Part shown: positions 36,293 to 47,455 of the stretch, in pieces
How the letters are laid out: each line of letters opens with the position of its first letter
Numbering within the stretch: the stretch's first letter is position 1
Source of the DNA: Rhizophagus irregularis
Taxonomy: Eukaryota; Glomeromycota; Glomeromycetes; Glomerales; Glomeraceae
Assembly (NCBI RefSeq): GCF_026210795.1
Contig: NC_089459.1
Span: forward strand, 1,860,001-1,924,000
Length of the DNA stretch: 64,000 nucleotides
Reading direction: 5' to 3'
Translations under genes and position numbers: made by a program
Notes under the pieces: generated by a model
What the model saw: the letters and a program-made list of their open reading frames with translations, nothing else
What the model was told of the DNA's origin: nothing
Database searches by the model: none

Positions 36293-36952
36293 ATGACTAG
36301 TAAACCATATTCTAGATCAAATAATGGTGTAAGACTTCCACTTGCTTATTTATATCTCCAAAACGATGTTTATTATTTTTATCTTGAGGGCCATCCAAAT
36401 CATGTTACTTTCATTATCCCGACGAAATTTCAAGTCCTAGAGTCATGTAAACCAACTTCAAAAAAACCTCCGACTATTTATATCATTTTTCGTAATCCTG
36501 TTCAAAAATGTTTGAGGCAATTAAGCCTCAAATTTGAACGAAAAGACGTATCTAAAATTTCATCAGATCTCTGGCGAAGAATTGATTCCAATTTAAGAAC
36601 AAGATTTGAAAACCTTTATCATCAAACTATCGAAGAATGGCGTAAAGGAAGACTCATATTTGAGTTTTTCAATCCTTTGATTGCTGAAGCTGAATCATGT
36701 ATGTACCAATTTATCAAACATTAATAGTCTTTTTCTAATTATCTAATTATTATTTTTATAATAATAGCCGCAGAACACGAACAAAACAATTCTGATTCCC
36801 CAGACCCCAATTCCCCGGATTCAGTTTCAAGCTCTGTCGAATTTGAAAACAAATTATCATATCGTGAGAATCAAGTCGTTATCGGTGAATTGTTTGGATG
36901 GGGTTACGTCCCTCTTATCTCGGGTTATAATAAATATTTGGAAAGTCCTTAA
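36293..36952 (+). CDS. Short MATA-HMG box protein, 196 aa (two exons)
   Basis: Exons 36293-36698 and 36768-36952 flank a 69-bp GTATGT..TAG intron. The join makes AEAESSAEHEQNNS and extends the protein by 61 residues. The HMG box spans about residues 57-117: KKPPTIYIIFRNPVQKCLRQ, then VSKISSDLWRRIDSNLRTRF. The usual Asn-Ala of PNAF is replaced by Thr-Ile, so it is a diverged member. FIIPTKFQVLE precedes the box, the counterpart of the PFPP motif in its neighbours. If the intron is retained, the protein stops after MYQFIKH, giving a 143-residue form. The C-terminal exon is acidic and Ser/Pro-rich (SDSPDPNSPDSVSSS). Probably a nuclear DNA-binding protein; targets unknown. Confidence 0.8.
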
Positions 36953-37303
36953 TGTCATTTGCAAACATACAAAACAAACACACTCCTTTTTTATTTCCTA
37001 ATTTTCTTTTCTGTAAAAAATGCATATACACACATTTATTATTTGATTTATTTATTTTATTTTATTTTATTTTTTTTTTAAAAAAAAAAATTCGTTGAGA
37101 TAGCTGCTATTATCGGTTTTTATTTATCACGCAAAAATATTATTATTTCGAAGGTACCATTTTTCTTTTTTTATTTTCGTAGTAATTTGTTTTTTTAAAA
37201 ACAATCGAACCCCGTTTTTTATTTAAAAAATATTTATTTATCGAGTAAAACTATACAGTATATGTAAAAACTTAAGATTTTTTAACATAAGGCATAAGAA
37301 TAA
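36953..37303. other. 3' spacer, T/A rich
   Basis: TTTAT runs and homopolymers follow the HMG gene. No gene seen. Confidence 0.6.
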
Positions 37304-37571
37304 TTAAGTATGGAATGAAATTAAATAATAAAGAATAAACTTTTTCGAATAATTATAAATAAATGTTATTGGGTAAAGGGTTAAATTATCGGTCGAAGGT
37401 CGATATCCAATGTGTAATATAAATTGGTCACTGCGGTGACCTATAATAGGAATTAATGCTGCTAAAATGCCAACATTATTAATTCGCATATTCCTAATCG
37501 CCATTTCTTTTCGAGAATCTGTGGTACTAGTACGATCACGTTCAGAACTTGCGAGGATTGATGATTCACCC
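37304..37571 (-). other. Exon-like reading frame, unrecognised
   Basis: On the minus strand, an acceptor TTTTACTAG at 37572 opens a frame of 88 codons, GESSILASSERDRTSTTDSR, then KEMAIRNMRINNVGILAALIP, to a TAA at 37304. Ser/Thr/Arg-rich text followed by a hydrophobic stretch looks more coding than its surroundings. However, I find no upstream exon in the next kilobase, so it may be a terminal-exon relic. Confidence 0.3.
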
Positions 37572-40500
37572 CTAGTAAAAATTGCAGTTAGTTAGTTAAT
37601 AAATATTTCTGCAATTTTAATCTTTTACTAAATTAATAAAAAATTACATTATTTATAATAAATTGAAAAGGAATTTTCATAAAAGAGTGTAAGTGGATAA
37701 TAAAATATTTTGTTTAGTAAAACATTCGTTTTTTAATAATGTTTTTCTTATATTATCATAATTGAAAAATATTTTTAACTTATGGCTTAAACTTTTTAAA
37801 TTGTTAAATTTAATCATATCTTATGTGCTTAAAATATTTTTTTTTAAAGCTGAAAACTTTATGTTCTTTTATATTTGAATTTCATGTTAATCTCTTTGAT
37901 TGATGCTATTACTACGTTCTTAAAGTATCTAAAAATAATTTTAAAAGATAGAAAACAATTTCTGTGAAAAAAAATAAAAAACAAATTCACAAAAATTATT
38001 ATCGCGGAATAACTTTTTAATTATACGTATTATATCCGTATTTTAATCGTAAGAAATGTTACATAATAAACAATGCCAAGCAATATATATATATATTTCC
38101 AAGAATTTTAAATTTCGAAAATTAATAAAATGGTGATTCATTTTGTCAATAAATTTTCTAATAATTTGTTCTCAATCGATTTTAAGATTTTAATTACCTG
38201 ATTAATTTATACGAGATCCGGTTTTTTTTTTGACCATATTTGAGTTATCTGATGAAAATTGAAAAATTTAAGTATTCATTTTATTAATCTTTACTTATTT
38301 GTTTATAAATAATTACTAAACGTTACATTGAAATTTCACTTATAGATAGATAAATATTAATAAATCACCTCACCATATGCAAATAAACCTTTCTTTTTTA
38401 TCCATTCCGTATGGCTAATACATAAAACCGTATACTGTATGTACCGTATGAATGCTATATACGAAAATACTGTATGCGTGAATTCGAAGTTTTCCCATCA
38501 TTAAATATTTATTGTATGCTTTCAAAATAAAAAATACTTTTTGTGCGATGCAGCATCATTCTCCATTATTTACAAGAGACATTCCGTCTTGTTGAATTTT
38601 TTCGTAATTGATACATAATAATTTTTCATTAAACTATCTGGACCAATCAAAATTGTTCACAACTGACTGTATGTACAGTAAATCAGGCCACTTAATCCGG
38701 CATGAATGTATCAGGTTATCAGCATCAGTTATTAGATATAGGAATGTTTTTTAATCTTTTAACAATATTTAACATGGAATTATTTCGAACCCAATTTTTC
38801 ATTAGTAATTTTTTTTATTAAACAATTAAATTATTAAATTTTATACTTCGTTGTCTTAATTAATTTCTATCAAAATTTTTATTGGACAGCTATTTTTAAC
38901 CTTTTGCATTACTATTATTTCTATTTTGATAAAATTAATATATATATATATATATATAATGTACAAAAAAGAAATCTACTTATTTTTAATGATCAAATAA
39001 ATCGAATTTTCTAAAGAACTTATTATAGTATTATAAAAAAACTTCTTTGTTTTAATTACTGTATTTGTTTTAATTATTTCGGAGTTTTCCTCTTTGATTT
39101 TTTCTTTTTTTTCGTATTACACCGACAGTACATAAATATTTACATTTAAATTTTTTATGATTGTAATGGTTTTTTTTTTCTTTCATGCTTATAATAATTA
39201 ATAGGCGTTCTTTTTTTTTGTGCTATGCACACAATTATATTATAGGTCACTCGTTTATCGTTGATGGTTACAAAATTAAACACCGCATAAAATAAAATAA
39301 TACCATTTTTTTTTCGATTGTACTTTTTACAACAACGAAAGTTTGTTGTTAGCTTGTAAACAAAAGTAAATACTTATTTATCCTGATTCAAAAAAGAAAG
39401 GTGATTTAAATTATCACGTGATGCTGATTTCCCAAAATTACTGGCACGTGATCAAAAAAAATTTACAGATCATTTCCAAAAATAGATGATAAAAATTTCA
39501 TATTCTTTTTTTCAAATGAAACAGTAAAAAGTTTTTAAAATCCTATACGCATTTTTTGCTTTTTCTGCAAGTTTACTTAGAGAAAAAAATGAAGATTTTG
39601 AATACCAATTTCTTAATAAAGTTAATAAAGTCAACTTTTACAAAATTCAATATAGAAGTTAAAAATGGAATTCATAACCTCCTCTTTTAACCATAATCAA
39701 ACTTGAAAAGAAGGAAAAAATCATTCCCTATATAACTGATAAGCAATAATTTAATAGTTATTGTCATGTAAAAAAAACCAAATTTTCGATAAATTTCTCT
39801 AGCCATTTTTAGTTATTATCGGCAAAAAGATCACGTGCCAATAATTTTTTGGTGGTTACGCTGGAGAAGTTATGCGCCAATAAAAATTTATTTAAATTTC
39901 CGGATTGTATAATTCAGGCCCTTATATAAGTGTCTGCTCATCGGGCCATTTCTAGTGTCTAATAAATAATGGTTTATTTAGTACTAATATGATAATAAGA
40001 CCTGAATTATTATCAGTGCTACGTGATAGAAACGGGCTTATACAGATGGAAATCTTGTTATGAAGAACCACTAAGTTCAATGGATTTACAGTACAGCAGT
40101 ATATCGCGAAGGATGTTAACTATAAAGGTGCGATATAAAATTATTATGTTCGTTATATTACCTCTACTGGAAAGATTATCAAACGAATTTTAAGTGGTTC
40201 ATATTATAACTCTAACCCCGCAAATATACCAAATATACCAAGTATATAAAGTAATTTAAATTGTTTTGATAATAGTATAATATAATTCTCTCAGAGTGTC
40301 CGCTGATCAGCTCAGCTGATAAATCGACATAATATGAGAAAAAGAAATCTGTTATGGTCTTATTAATTAGTTTAATTTGCGTAAAGGATTTACGGATTTA
40401 CGTATACAGTACATAGTCTTTTAAATTATGTTCATCTCAAATCTTCATTTGGACTATTAAAAGAAAATATTTATTAAATTCATATTAATTTTATTTATTA

Positions 40501-41263
40501 TTTATGTGCTTAATTATCATCACAATCAAAATTTTTTTTTTGTGATAAAAAAAAATGATTTAATTAACAAAATCAGTTTTTTACAATAAAATAATTAAAA
40601 TATCATATTGTGATTTACTATATTTGTTTGGTCATTTTGAAGATGGCAACGTGGTGAAGTGCATAAATCCTATAATTTCGATATATTTGACAAAACCAAT
40701 GTTTTAATTATATCGATAATACAATTTTTTTTATCAAAAATCAAAAAATTATATTTAGATTGTAAAATTACTAATAAATAAATCTATCGAAATTCATAAG
40801 ATGATCTTCTGCGCACTTGGTGCTGGCCGAGACTAATTTAATGCTGGCCAACGTTAGGATGATATTGGCTTATTTGCGAATAAATAAATATGGCTGATTT
40901 TATAAAAATCCGACTTCGTTATTGTAAAATCGCGAAATTTATAACAAAATTGATATATTGTAATAAAATTAATTATAAGTTGATTGCATTTAAGAAAAAT
41001 TCGGTATGAACCAAAATCGGTTTATCCGAATCGTTATATCAAGTTCTGGTTGTATTTTAAATTACCATATCCTAAAAATAAAAAAGGTGCAACTTTTTAT
41101 CCTATTAGTAGGTTTTTCAGCGGGGTTGATATGACGTGACTGACGTGTGCTCTAATTTATTAGAGAGTCGATTATGTAGTAGTGTCTCAAACATAGGTAG
41201 ATTTATATAGGAACTAGATAGTTTATTAGACACTAGACAGAAACATTATTGTATAACTTAATG
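37572..41263. other. Spacer without supportable genes
   Basis: Very A+T rich, with scattered GTAC palindromes (ACTGTATGTACAGT near 38668). Around 39989-40240 a plus-strand frame reads RPELLSVLRDRNG and then TKFNGFTVQQYIAKDVNYKG across two stops, after a TATATAAG at about 39923. It may be a dead gene but I cannot name it. Confidence 0.5.
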
Positions 41264-41333
41264 CAGTGTTGGCATTTGGCCGGCCAAACTGGCCAAAAAA
41301 TTCTTGCCCGCGGTCAAATGCCAACATTGACTG
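41264..41333. mobile_element. 70-bp hAT-type mini-element
   Basis: CAGTGTTGGCATTTGGCC at the left faces GGTCAAATGCCAAC...ACTG at the right. ACTTAATG and TCTTAATG (7 of 8 bases equal) flank it at 41256-41263 and 41334-41341. The interior is GGCCGGCCAAACTGGCC. One of the smallest such units I can define here. Confidence 0.65.
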
Positions 41334-41480
41334 TCTTAATGTATTGTTATTTACGTAAATATTTGTTTTTAAATAAAGTTTGCAATATTAACTGCAAAAA
41401 ATATTTAGAACCAACAATTATATTTGATTAATATGAATGCATTCAATTGTCATAACGGAAAACAATGAGAGTATTGCTAA

Positions 41481-41722
41481 TTATCCCATCGGTATTATGT
41501 ATACACCGATGGATTTTTTTGTAAATTATTCCACCGGTATAAAAAAAGTATAAAAAGTATAAAATTCATCGGTGTATACGCCATACACAATGAGATAAAC
41601 CTGTTATTCCATGGGTATCTAATAAATACTCCATATACACCGATGCTTCCCTCCCTTCGAGGGAGTTCCAAGGCATCGGTGAATATTTCAGTTATTCATT
41701 GATACCCATGGAATAACAAGTA
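41481..41722. repeat. Dispersed repeat, copy B (pair with 22363-22552)
   Basis: Same order of words as copy A, with an extra part: TGTTATTCCATGGGTATC faces GATACCCATGGAATAACA, and a small hairpin CTTCCCTCCCTTCGAGGGAG lies between them. The CACCGATG/CATCGGTG pairs again make it foldable. Confidence 0.65.
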
Positions 41723-41732
41723 TATATCACCG

Positions 41733-41850
41733 CTGGTGGTTGTCACCTTACCAGATTTAGGGTAGAATTTTGGGCAGAATTAAAAGTGTCATGAAACTCT
41801 GCCCGTTAATATTTTCTAATGCTGGTGCGGTGAGAATCACTTACGGTGAG
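41733..41850. repeat. Second copy of the repeat seen at 9430-9845
   Basis: It shares GGGCAGAATTAAAAGTGT, ATGAAACTCTG, ATGCTGGTG and CACTTACGGTGAGATT with the interrupted copy at 9430-9845, and so shows the uninterrupted state. It directly follows the other dispersed repeat. Confidence 0.65.
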
Positions 41851-41976
41851 ATTTAGCAATGCCCAAACAATAATAGACAATAATATGTAATAATATCTCT
41901 AAAAACATATTTAATTAACCTATTTTTGAACAATAAATATTTATACGTTTCAGATAAAATATAATTGGTGAGAACT

Positions 41977-41984
41977 TATATAAA
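41977..41984 (+). promoter_or_regulatory. TATA box of the small secreted protein gene
   Basis: TATATAAA, 79 bases before the ATG at 42063, followed by a C/T-rich leader (TTCTTTTTTCCCTCATCGATC). Confidence 0.55.
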
Positions 41985-42062
41985 CAGTTCTTTTTTCCCT
42001 CATCGATCACATCAATAAAATAAAAAAATAATCTACGTATTCAATAAATATTATCATATAAA

Positions 42063-42299
42063 ATGAAACTCTTAAACATCCTCCTTATCTTTTCACTCTA
42101 TTTATTTGCATTATTCTATAATACTCAATCATCTCCAACTTATCTTGGTATTAGTAAGATTTCGAAACGTACTAACGCTAATGTTGTCAACGATCTTGGT
42201 ATTAATCCTGATCCTAAAAATGGTGGCATCTCTAAAATTTTCGATTCAAAAACATTAATTGATCCTAATAAAGTTCACGAACTTTCCGTGAAACCTTGA
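42063..42299 (+). CDS. Small secreted protein, 78 aa, with dibasic cleavage site
   Basis: MKLLNILLIFSLYLFALFYN is a classical signal peptide, cleaved probably after the TQSS region (about residue 24). The mature part is about 54 residues with no cysteine. It contains KR at residues 35-36, a Kex2-type site, and two related segments: YLGISKISKR (27-36) and NGGISKIFDSK (53-63). This is the layout of a secreted propeptide processed to a peptide of about 42 residues, or of a small effector candidate. The gene has its own TATA box and is a single exon ending in TGA. I know no family for it. Processing and export are inferred from sequence. Confidence 0.65.
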   Translation: MKLLNILLIFSLYLFALFYNTQSSPTYLGISKISKRTNANVVNDLGINPDPKNGGISKIFDSKTLIDPNKVHELSVKP

Positions 42300-43478
42300 A
42301 GTATTTTTTAGAAGTTAAAGAAATTTCGTTAGTGAAAAAAAAAGGAATGTTTATAAATGTTTATAAATTTTTGTAACCATTTTTTTAAAAAAATAAATTA
42401 AACCAAATTTATTTCAAAATTTGTTCCATAAACATGACTTTAACCCATGATAATCCTTTAAGCTGATTTGTTAATATTCGTTATTGTAAACTGTAAAGAA
42501 TGTATAAAATTTCATTTAGTTATATGTGGAGATACAGGTTCACATTGTAAGATTTAGCGTAAAGAATAAAACAAGTATTCATACGATATATTTTTCCGTA
42601 TTTATTGATTCCACTTGATCAAATATTTTCGTTTTAATTACATAAATCATAAAACGTAACTAATTAGAAATATTTAGAATATTCGTGATTTTTCAAATTA
42701 ATCGAAGAAAGCAGAAAGCTTAATTAAATCGCCACACCCGCTTTAAGGTAAAAGATTAAACTATTTGTGGGTAAAATCAATTTATAGCCTTATTTTCTTT
42801 ATAAAGACGACAAAGAATATAATTCTTAAAATGGTTGTTATTTTTTAAATTATTGTAAATATAAGACGTGAAAGAAGTTTAATAAATTACGTGTCTAAAA
42901 TTATAATTAAATTAACATCGAAGTTATCCAATAAAAAAAAAAGGACAAATATGACTTAATTTGACACTCCTCCAGTCCTCATACATTTAAACTAACCAAA
43001 TATTATATACAATCTCGGATATCAAATAGCCATTGCTAATCTAACCTAAGTAAGGTAATGAGGATCCGGCATTACTAAAGCCGAGTTATCCGACATTAAT
43101 TTTTCTAGCCCTATTCGTAATCAACATACGTATACAGTATACGAATTTAAATTTAATAATCGTCTTGAATTTCTAAAAAAAAATAATTGCATTTAGTCGT
43201 AATTTTTATTACGAGTATCATTGCATTGTGTACGTCATATCATTATTCAAAATTTTCCGTAAAATTCGTAAAATTGTAATTTGTAATAATTCGTAAGCAA
43301 TTAAACAATTGATAACGTACTCTACGATTTATTATAGTGAAAAAAAAGTATATATAGAGAACGAAATTATTTTCTCAAAAAAATCAAAAAAAAAAATACA
43401 AAAAACTTTTCTTTAAAAAATAATTCTTTTATAAATATCTCTTGTGATTCATACCTTTTAAAAACCTTTTTTAACAAA
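42300..43478. other. Intergenic spacer and promoter of the PB1-UBA gene
   Basis: No gene seen. A TATATATA at 43349-43356, 123 bases before the ATG at 43479, is a likely TATA box. CATACGTATACAGTATACG near 43124 is palindromic. Confidence 0.55.
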
Positions 43479-44627
43479 ATGACAAGCATTAAAGTAGCTT
43501 ACCAATCAACAGTTCGTCGTTTTCCCATTCCTAATAACATAACTTGGTTAGATCTTGAATCCAAAATTCAAGAATTATTTTCTTTACCATCTACTTCAAA
43601 ATTTTCTCTTTCTTATACCGATGATGAAGGGGATGTTATCATTTTATCTACTGATTTAGAACTTCAAGAATTATTATCATCCAATTCTATGTTGAAATTT
43701 GTTCTTGTTCCTGATGAACAACAACCTCTTGTAGCTAATACTTTCTCAAGTAATACTTCAGAAAATGAGTTTATTACTGTTGAAAAAGAAAAACCTATTC
43801 CTGACAACGTTTCAGAAAAAATGGATATAAATGATGCGGCTGACGAACCTTCTTTTAAACCTACAATTCCTTCAATTTCAAAAGGAAAACAGAAAGAAGA
43901 ATCACCTGCTGAATCCTCAACGAGTAAACATCAACAGGAAGAAAATCAACCTTCTTCAGATAATAATAATAATGAACAACGAGCTCCATTTATTGAATTA
44001 GCCGAACAATTTCAAGAATTAATTGATCAATTTAAAGATGTTTTCTCAAAAAATCCTCAATTAACTGACCAAGCTAATAATGTTATGGATCAAATTTTAC
44101 GAAATGTTCCAGTAGATATTAATCAATGGGCTCAATGGTTAAACACTTTCCGACCTGAAGGGGATGATCAAACAACAAATGCTCAAAGAGATGAATCTAA
44201 TAATTCTCAACATCAACATAATAATCAACAAGGTGGATTCCCTTCATTCTTTCCACCTCCTCATTCTTTATTATCAAATCCTTATATTCAAAGAATTTTT
44301 CAAGATATTAATGCTAACTATCCAGGAGGATTCGGTAATTTTGAAAATTTTGCAAGACCTACAGGATTTAACGGACCATGGAATTTCAATGGTGGCTGTC
44401 CATATCGACAACAACAGCGAGAAGAATTGAGTCAAGAAGAATTAAAAGAAAAGATTAATTTACTTCATTCAATGGGATTTTGGGAGGATGATGTAAAAAA
44501 TGAAGAATTATTAAAGAGATATAATGGTAATATTGAAAGAGTAATTGAAATTTTAATTAGAGAACAAACTGAAAGAGTAAATAATAATTTTTATAATTCC
44601 ATGGAAAATGTTGTTGTTAGTCAATAA
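43479..44627 (+). CDS. PB1-UBA domain protein, selective-autophagy receptor type, 382 aa
   Basis: Single exon. An N-terminal PB1 domain (residues about 3-80) has a basic strand IKVAYQSTVRRF with Lys5 and an acidic OPCA-type loop YTDDEGDVIILSTDLEL (46-62), so it carries both faces needed to polymerise. A C-terminal UBA domain (about 322-363) contains LLHSMGFWEDDV and the ERVIEILI helix, which should bind ubiquitin. PB1 at one end and UBA at the other is the frame of p62/SQSTM1 and NBR1, cytoplasmic receptors that collect ubiquitinated cargo. Here the ZZ and FW domains are missing and the middle is Asn/Gln/Pro-rich and probably disordered. FITV (98-101) after acidic residues could be an Atg8-binding (LIR) motif. 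Its 3' end converges on the secreted-protein gene at 44960. Confidence 0.75.
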   Translation: MTSIKVAYQSTVRRFPIPNNITWLDLESKIQELFSLPSTSKFSLSYTDDEGDVIILSTDLELQELLSSNSMLKFVLVPDEQQPLVANTFSSNTSENEFITVEKEKPIPDNVSEKMDINDAADEPSFKPTIPSISKGKQKEESPAESSTSKHQQEENQPSSDNNNNEQRAPFIELAEQFQELIDQFKDVFSKNPQLTDQANNVMDQILRNVPVDINQWAQWLNTFRPEGDDQTTNAQRDESNNSQHQHNNQQGGFPSFFPPPHSLLSNPYIQRIFQDINANYPGGFGNFENFARPTGFNGPWNFNGGCPYRQQQREELSQEELKEKINLLHSMGFWEDDVKNEELLKRYNGNIERVIEILIREQTERVNNNFYNSMENVVVSQ

Positions 44628-44959
44628 CAAAGTTACATTTATTACATTTTTATTTTTATTTTATTTATCATTTATTTATTTTTTGCATGTAAGAGTTTAT
44701 TTTATATATATATATGAATAAATTTAATAAAATTTCGCATTTTAAATTTAAAATGAGAACGGGAAAACTTTAAATTTTATTATATTAAAACATATTAATT
44801 ATAGTATTAAAAAAAATTCATTAGGTCGTTACTATTCTTAAATTAAATTATCTTTTGAAAATTACAAGAAATCAATCCTTGTATCATCAAATAAAAAATT
44901 ATTAAAAAGCGGATAAATAAACATTAAAAATGAACAAAATTCATCAAGATTTAAAAAAT

Positions 44960-45787
44960 TCATTTAGGAATTTTACCATCCTCAAAATTAATACCACATT
45001 TTACAGCAACAAACGTTCTAAGCTGATCCAATTTAGCTTGATCAATACCGAATGATGCCAAAATTTGTCGAGCAAGATCACTTTCTTTCGCAGTTATAAA
45101 ATTAAGGAAAGTGTTGACTATAGCCTTGTTACATTTGGTACAAACTGCGGAGGGATCAGAAACTGCAACTGCATCGAGAAGTTTATCACCAGTAACTTTA
45201 ATTGGCGATGGTGGTAATTTTATGACCGTAAGTATGCTTTCATCCCAGCAGAAAGCTTTATCAAATTGGAAGCACATGATATCATGAATTGGAGAATAAA
45301 ATACGGCAGCATCAAATACCATTACAATAAATTGATTCTTTTTATCTAAATCTTCTTTGCATCCATCTTGAATAATTTTAATAGCACCCGCAACATCTGG
45401 ATCACTACACTTAGGAACGGGACAAAATGCTGTTGAAAAAGCTTGTAACGGTGTCTCAAGAGGAGGAAAATTCTTAACTGGATCGGCTATAAAATTTTTT
45501 ATAATGGAGGGATCGGTTACAAGTGGTAAAAGAGGTACTAATGATGCTATCGGTATACACTTAAGAAATTTTGGATCAGTGACAAGACCAAGTAGAGCAG
45601 ATTGACATTTTTGCGAGAGATCTCCTAAAACGCCACCAGGAACATCAGCAAGAATTTGTTCAATTTGAGGTAAACCTTTTGAAGTCGAATGTGCAGTCAC
45701 ATTAGATGGTGTAGGAGGACTTTGTGGAAGAGCCAATCCTAAGCTCGCTGCAGCAAGGAAGGTTGTAATAAAGAGTGTTACTTTCAT
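44960..45787 (-). CDS. Secreted ten-cysteine protein (DUF7729-like), 275 aa
   Basis: MKVTLFITTFLAAASLGLAL is a signal peptide with cleavage near ALP. The mature part has ten cysteines in the order CQSALL...KCIP, FCPVPKCS, GCKED, MCFQFDKAFCW, VCTKCNK, KCGINF, suggesting five disulfides, and an NVT glycosylation site. The pattern fits a secreted fungal family I know as DUF7729, of unknown function; this assignment is from memory. A paralogue with identical cysteine spacing lies at 48418-49209 on the same strand. TATAAATA (minus strand, 45948-45941) lies about 155 bases before the ATG. It is convergent with the PB1-UBA gene. Probably an apoplastic or wall-associated protein. Confidence 0.75.
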   Translation of the reverse strand: MKVTLFITTFLAAASLGLALPQSPPTPSNVTAHSTSKGLPQIEQILADVPGGVLGDLSQKCQSALLGLVTDPKFLKCIPIASLVPLLPLVTDPSIIKNFIADPVKNFPPLETPLQAFSTAFCPVPKCSDPDVAGAIKIIQDGCKEDLDKKNQFIVMVFDAAVFYSPIHDIMCFQFDKAFCWDESILTVIKLPPSPIKVTGDKLLDAVAVSDPSAVCTKCNKAIVNTFLNFITAKESDLARQILASFGIDQAKLDQLRTFVAVKCGINFEDGKIPK

Positions 45788-47455
45788 TTTATGAAAACGG
45801 AAAAGGGAATGTTAAATTTTTTTTCTTTTATCAAAAAAAAAATATCTGCTATCAAACGAGCTGTAGGAAAATTATTATTTTTTTTTTGATGTTTTTTGTT
45901 CACAGGAAGTTTTAATTTTCAAGAAACTTTTCGTGACGCTTATTTATAAAGTTTCGTGTTATTGACGTTGATCCATAGCTCTAAGAATTCATTCACATGA
46001 AACAATTTTAGAAAGAACGTGAAAATCTGTCACTTACTTCATATGATTAAATCGCGCTGATTTATTGGATGTGTTGTTGATCTGATTGTCTATATTATAC
46101 TGAAAATGGGTTCTAATTAAAAAATTAAGGAACTTATCTTCCTGTGATTTTGATTTTTTTTTTCGCCTCATATTTCCGATAATGAAATTTCACAAGGGAG
46201 AGGATTTTTTTTAATTATAAGCCAAAGAGTAAAATTTGAATACATCTGAGTGTCGTCATGATTATGATTAATTAATATAAACAATAAAAAAATTTTGGAA
46301 TGCCCATCCTCATAGCGAAATTACAAGTTTAACTCTTAAACAGATAATACTGATAGATTGTTTGTCTATACGTAAATCGTTCCGATGATAGATTTAAATT
46401 TCTGGTATAACGGAGTGTTTATTTAGAATTATGTTAAGGTTAAAATGATTCATTTCTTTTATAACACAATTAAATTTTGTCCGAGTATAAAAATAAAAAA
46501 CACATAATGTACATTTTAATTTATTTCGTAGATGAATTACTTCTACGTTTCATGTTTCAAAACACCATATGGTTACCATATATTAAAGAATGTATAATAC
46601 CCCATGTTAATCTCCAAAATTAAGTTAAATCAGCACTGCGGTAAGGAAAAAACAACCGTGTATTCCTATTTATAGTAATTTACCTATAAGGTATTCCGGG
46701 GTACTTTGAACGTGGTATACGGTATATATTGAAATTTGATAAACCAGATCCAAAATAATAAAATCACATGAAGAATTAATAATATTTTCATACTAAAAGT
46801 AACCTAAGTGAAAGAAATAGATTAGAACTTAACGGTATATCGAACTTTCTCTGCGTACATCAATCCTTACATAATGCTACTTTTATTTTCATACTAATTT
46901 ATCCGGTTGGCCGGTTTATCAAATCTTTTTTCTTTTTCCACTATTAAAAAATTTTTTATTCAAAAAAAAAAAATGAATAATTAATAATATTTTTTAATGA
47001 CGTAGGACAAGACAAATTTGATTAGTAATTTTAAAGTGCTTATATTCGATAAAATAGCATAGAAATAAAATTAATTAATAATTACCAGGGAAGACAGTAT
47101 TTTAAAATTGAAAATCTGTTGAACATATTCATTCTAGTGGTATGTTATTTTGTTCCTAGCATCGTAAAAAAATCTTTGTTCCGTATAAAATATAAAATTC
47201 TTTTGTTAGATAGATAATCATGATGTTCAAATAATGATCCATTCGTTAGAATATGCGTTTGAAAACCGCCTATTCTGAAATATAGCATGGCAATCAGTTA
47301 TTATGCATATGTCAAATGATTCAAACCAAATAATACGATATCATGATATTAAAGTGATCCGTTGCCACGGGGAATTAATTTAGTGAAGTACAATACACTA
47401 AATTCTCCTAATAATAAATAGGCAAAAAGCGAATTAATTAATTATAAGGGGTAAA
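45788..47455. other. Spacer between the secreted paralogues
   Basis: No gene seen; A+T-rich sequence with homopolymers. The promoter of the first paralogue lies at its left edge. Confidence 0.55.

Noticed and set aside
39989-40240. Frame with RPELLSVLRDRNG and TVQQYIAKDVNYKG across two stops
   Set aside because: Somewhat protein-like and behind a TATATAAG, but no recognised family and two stops; left as a note in the spacer.
44164-44430. Second plus-strand frame inside the PB1-UBA gene
   Set aside because: Alternate-frame shadow of the low-complexity middle part.
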